Below, in pieces: positions 24,329-32,233 of a DNA stretch of 64,000 bases (position 1 is its first letter; each line of letters begins with the position of its first letter). Below the pieces are notes generated by a model. That model saw only the letters and a list, made by a program, of their open reading frames with translations. It was not told the DNA's origin and made no database searches. The translations under genes were made by a program, and so were the position numbers. The stretch is from Cryptoclostridium sp036644995 (GTDB lineage: Bacteria > Bacillota > Dehalobacteriia > UBA7702): positions 3,790 to 67,789 of the forward strand of contig JAVXOZ010000010.1 of assembly GCA_036644995.1 (NCBI GenBank), in the 5' to 3' direction.

Positions 24329-26317
24329 TTAAGACCGTAAAAATTTTCTGCGTATTTCTTCTACGCTGTATTTAATGGCAATGGGTCTGCCATGTGGACA
24401 AGTGAAGGCATCTTCTGCCAAATCAAGTTCTGAAAAAAGGTAGTGAATATCACTTTTATCTAAATATTTATTAGCTTTTATCGCACTTTTACAAGCTTTT
24501 AGCATTATATTAGATTCCAGAATTTTTTCCGTGGTCAATTTTCCGCCCTGTTTTAGCCAACCATCGGCAAATTCTTCAAGGAAGGCAATAACATTTATAT
24601 CCTGTGCCCAAAAAGGCACTTCACGAATGATAAAACTATTATCGCTGAATTCCTCAATGATAAAGCCAAGGTCACGCAAAACGATAATGTTTTCAATTAT
24701 CCAAGCATATTGGCGGTAATTGGTAATAAATTCCAAAGGAATAAGCAAAGCTTGGGTGGTAACTTCTTCTTCTGCCACGGCTTTTTTAATTTTGTTAAAA
24801 AGCAAACGCTCGTGTGCAGCGTGTTGGTCTATAAGGTAAAGGGCATCTTCTTTGGTTGCCACAATGAAGGAAGCTGCAAGTTGCCCTAAAATCATTAACG
24901 ATGAATAAAAACCCGTATCAAAATCAAGTTTTTGCTTATTGGTAAATTCATTGAAATTAGTTTTTAAGCGTAATTCTTCTTTTTCTTTAAATAATGATGT
25001 TTTCAGCATAAAATCCAAATTGTCATCATCGTCCAACTTTTTAAAATCCGCAGCTGTACTTTTTTTTGAGGAAAAATCCGAAGATTTATCTGTTAATTTA
25101 TCAAACTCACCTACTTCTGCTTCATCTGTTTCATCGGCATTGGCATCATAATCTTTATCCAACATCATCAAATCATTTAACGCAGCAGATTGGAATTTGG
25201 TAAAATTTGATGTTGTTTTTTCCTTATTTTCCGCAAATTTATCGGGTTTTACAGCATGATTAGGCTTGGTTTGGGGTTCATCTGCTGTTGGTGAAGCCAC
25301 TTTATTTATAATTTCCGTATCTTGGGCATAGGCTCTTTCGGTGGTTAATAATGCTTCAAGCACAGCTTTAATAAGTTGTTCGCCAATTTCTGCATCTTTA
25401 TTAAATTTAACATCCAATTTATTGGGGTGAACATTAATATCATATTCTGAAGGGTTAACGCTTATATTGATAAATGCCACAGGAAAGCGATGCTCCGGCA
25501 TTAAAGTATGATAAGCCTGTTCTAAGCTGCGGTTTAGCATATCACTTTGGATATAGCGATTGTTTATATAAAAATGATAATAACTGCGGCTGGGCTTTGT
25601 GAAACCGGGATGTGAGATATAGCCTTGGAACATTTCCGTATCTAAATGCACAAGTTTTTTTATAATATCTCTGCCGTAAACACTCATAATAGCCGGCTTT
25701 ACCTCACCGTTTCCTGAGCTTTGAAATATTTTTTTGTTGTTATTTCGCAATTCAATGGCAATGTTGGGATGAGAAATAATTAATTTTCCCACCATATCGC
25801 TGATATCACGCAATTCTCTGGTAGGGGTTGCCAAAAACTTTTTTCGGGCAGGTGTGTTGTAAAAAAGATTTTCAACCACAATTTCTGTACCGTTGTTGCA
25901 AGGTGCGGCTTTTAAGCCAATAAATTCCCCGCCTTCCAAAATACCTTTATAACCGCTATCCTGTTCTTTGGTTTTGGTGGAAACGGAAATTTTAGATACT
26001 GCGGAAATAGAAGCCAAAGCCTCACCTCTAAATCCCATGGTTAGCAGTTGGTTTAAATCTTCAATAACATTTAATTTGCTGGTAGCATGGCGTAAAAAAG
26101 CCGTGGCTATTTCCTCTTTTGCTATGCCCTCGCCATTATCTATAATGCGAATTTCATCAAATCCGCTATTTTTTAAAAAAATGCGAATGGATTTAGCTCC
26201 TGCATCTATTGAATTTTCCATTAATTCTTTAATAATTAGGGTTGGTCTTTCCGCAACTTCACCTGCGGCTATTTGGTTGGCAATATTTTGATTTAATACA
26301 TTAATTTTTTTACTCAT
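24329..26317 (-). CDS. mutL: DNA mismatch repair protein MutL
   Basis: GHKL ATPase that links MutS recognition to strand incision. The N-terminal ATPase shows ELMENSIDAGA, DNGEGI and GFRGEAL; a long, acidic, poorly conserved linker spans about 335-450. The C-terminal dimerisation/endonuclease domain has DQHAAHE (D497-E503) and CPHGRP. The second Glu of the endonuclease motif DQHA-x2-E-x4-E is Asn508 here. I start at ATG 26317, preceded by AGGTGA; the in-frame GTG at 26326 lies inside that ribosome binding site. It overlaps mutS by 8 nt. About 662 residues. Confidence 0.95.
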   Translation of the reverse strand: MSKKINVLNQNIANQIAAGEVAERPTLIIKELMENSIDAGAKSIRIFLKNSGFDEIRIIDNGEGIAKEEIATAFLRHATSKLNVIEDLNQLLTMGFRGEALASISAVSKISVSTKTKEQDSGYKGILEGGEFIGLKAAPCNNGTEIVVENLFYNTPARKKFLATPTRELRDISDMVGKLIISHPNIAIELRNNNKKIFQSSGNGEVKPAIMSVYGRDIIKKLVHLDTEMFQGYISHPGFTKPSRSYYHFYINNRYIQSDMLNRSLEQAYHTLMPEHRFPVAFINISVNPSEYDINVHPNKLDVKFNKDAEIGEQLIKAVLEALLTTERAYAQDTEIINKVASPTADEPQTKPNHAVKPDKFAENKEKTTSNFTKFQSAALNDLMMLDKDYDANADETDEAEVGEFDKLTDKSSDFSSKKSTAADFKKLDDDDNLDFMLKTSLFKEKEELRLKTNFNEFTNKQKLDFDTGFYSSLMILGQLAASFIVATKEDALYLIDQHAAHERLLFNKIKKAVAEEEVTTQALLIPLEFITNYRQYAWIIENIIVLRDLGFIIEEFSDNSFIIREVPFWAQDINVIAFLEEFADGWLKQGGKLTTEKILESNIMLKACKSAIKANKYLDKSDIHYLFSELDLAEDAFTCPHGRPIAIKYSVEEIRRKFLRS

Positions 26318-28916
26318 GCTTTTCACCTAAATAATCCTGCCACTCCGCTAATAGGGATAAGGCTTTAATGGGTTTAAGATTATTCAAATCTAAATCCTGT
26401 ATTTGGTTTAAAACTTCTTCTTGCTCATCGGTTAGCTCTTTAAAAAGGGAAAAATCCATTTTTTCCTCAGGGTGTTTAATGATATTTAGCTTATTTTTTT
26501 CTAAAATTTTCAATTTCTTTTTAGCTTGGTTAATAATGGATATGGGTAAGCCCGCTAATTTTGCCACCTGAATACCGTAGCTTTTATCCGCTTTGCCGGG
26601 GATTATTTTTCTTAAAAAAGTTAAATCATTGTTTATTTCTTCCACGGTAATGGCATAATTTTTTATATTGGATTTTTCATCTTCCAGCTGTGTTAATTCG
26701 TGATAATGGGTGGCAAACATGGTTTTGGGAGCATAGGTAGCATCGGCTAAAAATTCAATACAAGCCCAAGCCAATGCCAAACCATCAAAAGTGCTGGTAC
26801 CCCTGCCTATTTCATCCAATAATACAAAGCTATTTTCTGTGGAATGCTTTAATATCTCCGCAGTTTCACGCATTTCCACCATAAAGGTGCTGTTGCCTCC
26901 CACTAAATCATCGGAAGCACCAATACGGGTAAATATGCGATCTACCAAGCCGATATGGGCACTTTCTGCAGGCACAAATGAACCTATTTGTGCCAATAAA
27001 ATAATTAAAGCAGCTTGTCGCATATATGTGGATTTACCTGCCATATTTGGACCGGTAATTACCATAATACGGTTTGTTTCATTATCTAAAAACACATCAT
27101 TGGCAATGAAAATTTCTTCATTTACTTTTTCCACCATGGGATGCCTGCCGTTGATTATTTCTATTTTACCGCTGTTATCCAATGTGGGACAGCAGTAATT
27201 GTTTTCCCGAGCAACCACCGCCAAGGAGCGAATAACATCTGTTATCGCTATGATAGAGGCAGTAAGCTGTATTCTTGGGGTGTTGGCGGTTATGTATTCA
27301 CGGAGTTGGCAAAATTCATCGTACTCCATTTGGTAAAGTTTATCTGTGGCACCTAAAACCTTATTTTCGTATTCTTTTAATTCAGTGGTAAAATATCTTT
27401 CACCATTGGTAAGGGTTTGCTTCCGCACATAATAATCGGGAACTTGGTCTTTATAGGAATTTGAAACTTCTATATAATAGCCAAAAACACGGTTATAGCG
27501 TATTTTTAAGGTTTTTATACCTGTTTTTTCTCTTTCTGCGGCTTCAATTTCCAAAATCATTTGTTTGCCGTTTTTAGCTATATTTTTCAGCTCATCTATT
27601 TCGCTGTTAAAACCTTCTTTGATGAGATTGCCTTCCTTGGGGGAAATTGGCGGCTCATCTTGAAGGGTATTTTCAATGTTAAGGTAGATATCGTTTAAAT
27701 CATCAAATTCCTTTGCCATATCCACAAAAAGTTGGGCGGATAATTGAAAGAGAATTGCTTTAAAATTTTTCAAATTAACCATGGAAGATTTTAAGGATGC
27801 CACATCTCTGGGGGTGCCGCTGCCATAGGCAATACGACCTGCCAAACGTTCTAAATCGTGGATTTCCAATAAAAAATCTTTTAATTCATCTACCAGTATA
27901 GGATTATCGTATAATTCTTTTACCGCAGCTTGACGCTGTAAAATAGTGGCAATATCCAAAAGTGGATTATTGAGCCAATCTCCAATTAAGCGGCGACCCA
28001 TAACCCCTACTGTTTTATCAATAACCCAAAGTAAGGAGCCTTTCTTTTTGGCGGTAAAAATTGTTTCAGTAATTTCTAAATTTTTTCTGGTGCTTTGATC
28101 AAGTATCATATAGGTGTTGGAATTATAATGCTCTATTTTGGCAATATAGTCCAAATTTCTTTTTTGAGTTCGGTTTAAAAAAGCCATTGTAGCACCGGCT
28201 GCCACCATGGCAAGTTCCGGTAAAAACAAAGTTTCCGCATCTTCTATTTGAAAATGAGCGGCTAAAACTGCTTTTGCGTTTTTTAAATTAAAATCTTCAT
28301 TATCGGCTTTGGTTACCAAACCTTCAAAAACCTGTTTTAATCTTTTACGAAATTCGCTGTTTTCATAAAGCTTTTCTGGAATTAATATTTCCTTGGGCTT
28401 AATGCGGTAAATTTCATCAAATATTTTATGTGTATCTTCACCTTTGTTTAAAATAAATTCTGTGGCTTTAAATTCACCTGTGGAAATATCGGTATAACAA
28501 AGTCCCCAGCTCTCTTTTTGGGTATACAAAGTTGCCAAAAAGCTGTGGGCGCTTTCCGGCAACATTGTACTTTCCAAAACAGTTCCTGGGCTTATAATGC
28601 GAATAATATCTCTTTTAACTAAACCTGTGGCGGTTTTTGGGTCTTCAACTTGCTCGCAAATAGCAACTCTAAACCCTTGGTCTATTAATTTTGCTATATA
28701 GCTTTCCGCTGCATGGTGAGGTACGCCGCACATGGGAACTCTGCCTAATTCCCCTGCACTTCTCGAGGTTAAGGTAATATCCAATGCTTCAGAAGCCACA
28801 ATGGCATCATCGGCAAACATTTCGTAAAAATCGCCCATGCGGAAAAAAATTATTGCTTCGGGATGCTCATCTTTAGCAGCCTGAAATTGTTGCATCATTG
28901 GTGTAACCTTAACCAT
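26310..28916 (-). CDS. mutS: DNA mismatch repair protein MutS
   Basis: Mismatch-recognition ATPase of 868 residues, the normal MutS1 length. The N-terminal mismatch-binding motif FFRMGDFYEMF (Phe-X-Glu) is near residues 24-34. Walker A GPNMAGKSTYMRQ lies near residue 620, and Walker B with the following motif, LLDEIGRGTSTFDG, near 700. Clamp and lever domains lie between. AAGGAG before ATG. It forms a translationally coupled pair with mutL. Confidence 0.97.
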   Translation of the reverse strand: MVKVTPMMQQFQAAKDEHPEAIIFFRMGDFYEMFADDAIVASEALDITLTSRSAGELGRVPMCGVPHHAAESYIAKLIDQGFRVAICEQVEDPKTATGLVKRDIIRIISPGTVLESTMLPESAHSFLATLYTQKESWGLCYTDISTGEFKATEFILNKGEDTHKIFDEIYRIKPKEILIPEKLYENSEFRKRLKQVFEGLVTKADNEDFNLKNAKAVLAAHFQIEDAETLFLPELAMVAAGATMAFLNRTQKRNLDYIAKIEHYNSNTYMILDQSTRKNLEITETIFTAKKKGSLLWVIDKTVGVMGRRLIGDWLNNPLLDIATILQRQAAVKELYDNPILVDELKDFLLEIHDLERLAGRIAYGSGTPRDVASLKSSMVNLKNFKAILFQLSAQLFVDMAKEFDDLNDIYLNIENTLQDEPPISPKEGNLIKEGFNSEIDELKNIAKNGKQMILEIEAAEREKTGIKTLKIRYNRVFGYYIEVSNSYKDQVPDYYVRKQTLTNGERYFTTELKEYENKVLGATDKLYQMEYDEFCQLREYITANTPRIQLTASIIAITDVIRSLAVVARENNYCCPTLDNSGKIEIINGRHPMVEKVNEEIFIANDVFLDNETNRIMVITGPNMAGKSTYMRQAALIILLAQIGSFVPAESAHIGLVDRIFTRIGASDDLVGGNSTFMVEMRETAEILKHSTENSFVLLDEIGRGTSTFDGLALAWACIEFLADATYAPKTMFATHYHELTQLEDEKSNIKNYAITVEEINNDLTFLRKIIPGKADKSYGIQVAKLAGLPISIINQAKKKLKILEKNKLNIIKHPEEKMDFSLFKELTDEQEEVLNQIQDLDLNNLKPIKALSLLAEWQDYLGEKHE

Positions 28917-28947
28917 GCACTTCTCCTTAGTTTAGTTTACTAAAAAA

Positions 28948-29331
28948 TTAGTGGCAGCCTGCACAGCCCGCACAATCTTCTTCGCTGCATTCATCGGGAT
29001 CTTCCCCGGTTAAAGCTTTTGAAATCATAGCGTTTACTTGCTGTAAAATAATGCCTAATTCTTCTTGGGCTTTATAAAATTCAGCTATGTTCATATTCTT
29101 TTCCATTTTTTCTTGTGCAGAATTAAATTGCTCAATAAGCTCGGCATCGGGTTCGCCGCCACTTTCCTGAATATGATATAACTGATGCTGCATTTCAAAA
29201 TAAGAGCTTAACAGTGCTTCAGCGGCGGGGTCTGCCTTTACGGCATCTTCCTTGGCTTTTACTGCTTGTAATTCGGCACATTCCTCTAATGCTGCTGCTA
29301 ACTCCGCAGCTTTCTCAATAACTTGTGACAT
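28948..29331 (-). CDS. YlbF/YmcA (RicF/RicA)-family protein with cysteine-rich tail
   Basis: Helical protein of 127 residues of the Com_YlbF/YmcA family. In Bacillus, YmcA, YlbF and YaaT form an Fe-S-containing complex that stimulates RNase Y maturation of mRNAs. Placement directly after miaB and before mutS matches Bacillus ymcA. The last 13 residues (CSEEDCAGCAGCH) hold four cysteines and a terminal histidine, plausible ligands for an iron-sulfur cluster. AGGAGG precedes the ATG. Confidence 0.82.
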   Translation of the reverse strand: MSQVIEKAAELAAALEECAELQAVKAKEDAVKADPAAEALLSSYFEMQHQLYHIQESGGEPDAELIEQFNSAQEKMEKNMNIAEFYKAQEELGIILQQVNAMISKALTGEDPDECSEEDCAGCAGCH

Positions 29332-29345
29332 AATTGTCCTCCTTT

Positions 29346-30656
29346 TTATAATAACCGGCCTTTTAACGACCAGGTATTTGCCTTTGTAATTTCCACCTGT
29401 AAAATTTTACCTGTGTAATCTTTAGGTGCTTCAAAGTGCACCAATTTATTTCCTTCTGTTCTGCCGCTTTGAACTTGAGGATTGTTGCGGCTTTTGCCTT
29501 CACCTAAAAGTGTAAAGGTTTTCCCTATCATTTCCAGATTTTTTTCCAAACTAATTTTATTTTGAACATCCATTAAGGTTAAAAGCCTTTGTTTTTTTAC
29601 GCTTTCTTGGATTTGTTCAGGCATATTGGCAGCAGGAGTATCTTTTCTGGGGGAATACATAAAGGTGTAAGCTAAATCGAATTTTATGGTATTTAAAATT
29701 TCCACGGTATCGGCAAAATCCTCTTGGGTTTCTCCGGGAAAGCCCACAATAATATCTGTGGTTAAAACACAATTTGGAAATTTACTTTTTATTTTTGCCA
29801 TCAATTCCAAATAATATTCTTTGGTGTAGTGCCTGTTCATCTTTTTTAAAATAGAGCTGGAGCCGGATTGAAAGGGTAAATGAAAATGGCGACAAACCTT
29901 GGGTGAATCTTCTATTGCCGCAATAATTTCATCGCTGAAATCTTTGGGATGAGAGGTCATGTAGCGTATGCGTTCCAAACCTTCTATTTTTTCCATCTTC
30001 AGGAGCAGTTGAGCAAAATTAGCATCATCGGGTAATCCCTTGCCGTAGGAATTTACATTTTGCCCCAATAGGGTTATTTCTTTGACGCCATCAGCCACTA
30101 AAAGCTGTGCTTCATTTAATATATCCTGTAAATCCCTGCTTTTTTCTCTGCCCCTAACATAGGGCACAATGCAGTAGGAACAAAAATTATCGCAGCCGTA
30201 CATTATGGTTAAATAGCCCCTAAAATCGTCTTCACGCTTGTGAATCCGCCCTTCAGCTATGTTTTCATCTAAATCAAAATCTATAAAAGGTCCTTTTTCG
30301 GTTTTTAATTTTTCCAGATAATATGGTATTTTATCTAAACTTCTGGTACCTAAAACCAAATTTATGTGGGTGCGTTTTTTTAAAACCTCGTCCACTTTTT
30401 CTTTTTTAGAAACCATGCAGCCAATAACAATAACTATAAGGTTGGGATTTAATCTTTTGCGTAAAATCAGGCTATCAATAAAGCCAAAGATTTTTTTCTC
30501 CGCAGTATCCCGAATGGAGCAGGTATTCACTAAAACCAAATCTGCCTCGTCCAAAATATCCGTAAATTGGTAATTTAATTTTTCTAATAATGCCGCTGCA
30601 AATTCAGAATCGTGTTGATTCATTTGGCAGCCGAATGTTCTGATAAAATATTTCAT
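29346..30656 (-). CDS. miaB: tRNA-2-methylthio-N6-dimethylallyladenosine synthase MiaB
   Basis: Radical-SAM methylthiotransferase of 436 residues that converts i6A37 to ms2i6A37. The N-terminal UPF0004 domain has cysteines at FGCQMN, NTCSIRD and IGCMVS; the radical-SAM motif is CDNFCSYC in YGCDNFCSYCIVPYVRG; a TRAM domain ends the protein from about residue 370. The variant PYVRGREKSR and overall pattern favour MiaB over RimO/MtaB. GAGGTTT precedes the ATG. First gene of the miaB-ylbF-mutS-mutL-miaA-hfq block. Confidence 0.95.
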   Translation of the reverse strand: MKYFIRTFGCQMNQHDSEFAAALLEKLNYQFTDILDEADLVLVNTCSIRDTAEKKIFGFIDSLILRKRLNPNLIVIVIGCMVSKKEKVDEVLKKRTHINLVLGTRSLDKIPYYLEKLKTEKGPFIDFDLDENIAEGRIHKREDDFRGYLTIMYGCDNFCSYCIVPYVRGREKSRDLQDILNEAQLLVADGVKEITLLGQNVNSYGKGLPDDANFAQLLLKMEKIEGLERIRYMTSHPKDFSDEIIAAIEDSPKVCRHFHLPFQSGSSSILKKMNRHYTKEYYLELMAKIKSKFPNCVLTTDIIVGFPGETQEDFADTVEILNTIKFDLAYTFMYSPRKDTPAANMPEQIQESVKKQRLLTLMDVQNKISLEKNLEMIGKTFTLLGEGKSRNNPQVQSGRTEGNKLVHFEAPKDYTGKILQVEITKANTWSLKGRLL

Positions 30657-30778
30657 TAAAACCTCAGTTTATCCTTACAAAAAGTTAATAACATTAAATG
30701 GAATACATCTTATTATTATAACATTTTTTATTGGTTTTGCATAGACTTTGTTGCTTATACAATAAAATTAAATAATAA

Positions 30779-30807
30779 TTGCAAAAAACAACGAAAAAGA
30801 ATATAAT
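30779..30807 (+). promoter_or_regulatory. promoter for the SMR exporter gene
   Basis: TTGCAA (30779-30784), 17-nt spacer, TATAAT (30802-30807), 31 nt before the ATG. There is too little room after it for a guanidine riboswitch, and none is seen. Confidence 0.65.
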
Positions 30808-30838
30808 ATTATAATAAGTTGGGAATAGGAGGAATATT

Positions 30839-31156
30839 ATGGCTTGGATATTAGTATTGGTGGGCGGCGTTTTTGAAGTGGCATGGGCAGGAACTTTAAA
30901 ATTGACCATGGGTTACTCTAAATTAATTCCCTCAATTTATAACCTAATTTTTATGGCACTGAGCGTTTTTTGCATCTCAACTGCGGCAAAAACTTTACCC
31001 ATAGGCACAGCCTATGCGGTGTGGACAGGGATTGGAGCTGTTGGAGCTGTGGTAGTGGGGATTCTATTTTATAAAGACCCCATAACAATTACCCGAATTT
31101 TCTTTTTGAGCCTTATTGTTATTGGAATTATCGGTTTAAATGTTACCTCAAGTTAA
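30839..31156 (+). CDS. SMR-family exporter, Gdx/SugE (guanidinium) subtype
   Basis: Four-helix small multidrug resistance protein, 105 residues, working as a dual-topology dimer in the membrane. The essential Glu is residue 13 or so in GGVFEVAWAGTLK. LPIGTAYAVWTGIGAVGAVV matches the Gdx/SugE branch closely; that branch exports guanidinium in exchange for protons rather than bulky drugs. AGGAGG lies 6 nt before the ATG. Single-gene transcript. The paired-subunit form is absent, which fits the homodimeric Gdx type. Confidence 0.88.
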   Translation: MAWILVLVGGVFEVAWAGTLKLTMGYSKLIPSIYNLIFMALSVFCISTAAKTLPIGTAYAVWTGIGAVGAVVVGILFYKDPITITRIFFLSLIVIGIIGLNVTSS

Positions 31157-31288
31157 TTTTTATTACGCTTTAATAATCTATATATTACTTTTTAATTGAT
31201 TATACAGTGAGTTTTAATTTGCCATAAAGTGGGTTTTTCCGAATTTTTTAATTGCGGATAAAATCTTTTTTAATTACTTTTACCTTGA

Positions 31289-31366
31289 AAATATAATATT
31301 TCCTACAAATAGGTAGTTATCCATTATAATATAATAATATTTTTTACAAATAGGTAGTTATCCATT
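31289..31366. repeat. 41-nt tandem duplication covering the 3' end of the YigZ gene
   Basis: The 22 nt at 31345-31366 encode the last residues and stop of the yigZ-like gene; an identical 22-nt stretch lies at 31304-31325, just past the stop. Flanking ATAATATT words extend the match to a 41-nt unit. Confidence 0.8.
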
Positions 31367-31976
31367 TTTTTTCCTTCAATATATTAAAATCCACACCTTG
31401 GGGAAATTTTTCTTTTATAATATTGCAAAAGTTCTCCCTTTCCAAAGTGGGAATCAGGCAGAAAATAGCGGCATTATTTTGGTATTCAATATGGTCTATA
31501 ATGCGGTTTTCTTCCATAAGATAATGCTCAACTTTACCTAAAAGTTCATAATTCATAAATAGGCACACAGTTTCACCCGAGGTAAGCTGTGCCTTTTTTG
31601 TATTTTCCAAAGCTAATTGGGCGGTTTTTCCGTAGGCTCGCACTAAGCCACCTGTGCCCAGTAAAATGCCGCCGAAATATCTGGTTACCACCACTGCACA
31701 ATGGGAAAGCCCCTCGCCTTTTATCATCTCCAAAACAGGTGAACCAGCAGTACCGGATGGTTCACCATCGTCGCTGCATCGCTCTATTTCATTTTTTTCT
31801 CCCACTATATAGGCGTAAACATTATGGGTGGCATTTCGGTTCATTTTTTTTATTTTTGCAATAAAATCTTGTGCTGCTGTTTCGTCATCTGCTCTGGTGC
31901 AATAAGCAATGAATTTGGATTTTTTTTCGCTAAATTCCCCGACACCATCGGCGGCTAAAACAATTTTTTTTGTCAT
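31344..31976 (-). CDS. YigZ/IMPACT (UPF0029)-family protein
   Basis: Protein of 210 residues with the family signature GEPSGTAGSPVLEMI and TRYFGGILLGTGGLVRAYG (about residues 70-120), followed by a ferredoxin-like C-terminal domain. Eukaryotic IMPACT regulates Gcn2; the bacterial role is unsettled, perhaps linked to ribosome or proline-related functions. AGGTGAGG precedes the ATG. Monocistronic. Its last codons are duplicated downstream. Confidence 0.88.
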   Translation of the reverse strand: MTKKIVLAADGVGEFSEKKSKFIAYCTRADDETAAQDFIAKIKKMNRNATHNVYAYIVGEKNEIERCSDDGEPSGTAGSPVLEMIKGEGLSHCAVVVTRYFGGILLGTGGLVRAYGKTAQLALENTKKAQLTSGETVCLFMNYELLGKVEHYLMEENRIIDHIEYQNNAAIFCLIPTLERENFCNIIKEKFPQGVDFNILKEKKWITTYL

Positions 31977-32037
31977 AAAATATCCTCACCTGTTTATTGA
32001 TATCAGTCTAACACAAAATACCAATGATTTCCATATG

Positions 32038-32080
32038 AAAAAAGAGCATTCTTTGGTTTTTGCCAAAGTCAGCTCTTTTT
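32038..32080 (-). terminator. terminator between GH26-like gene and yigZ-like gene
   Basis: In minus-strand RNA, an outer AAAAAGAGC/GCTCTTTTT stem (32039-32047 with 32072-32080) encloses an inner CTTTGG/CCAAAG stem; a T6 run follows. It closes the GH26-like transcript. Confidence 0.75.
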
Positions 32081-32111
32081 ATTTTGTTATTTTTTATAAA
32101 ATTAACCTATT

Positions 32112-32211
32112 NNNNNNNNNNNNNNNNNNNNNNNNNNNNNNNNNNNNNNNNNNNNNNNNNNNNNNNNNNNNNNNNNNNNNNNNNNNNNNNNNNNNNNNNN
32201 NNNNNNNNNNN
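32112..32211. other. assembly gap (100 N) flanked by identical 24-nt ends
   Basis: The 24 nt before the gap (32088-32111) are repeated exactly after it (32212-32235), and the right copy runs into the stop codon of the GH26-like gene. Either the contig ends overlap or this is another stop-proximal tandem duplication that broke the assembly. Confidence 0.9.
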
Positions 32212-32233
32212 TATTTTTTATAAAATTAACCTA

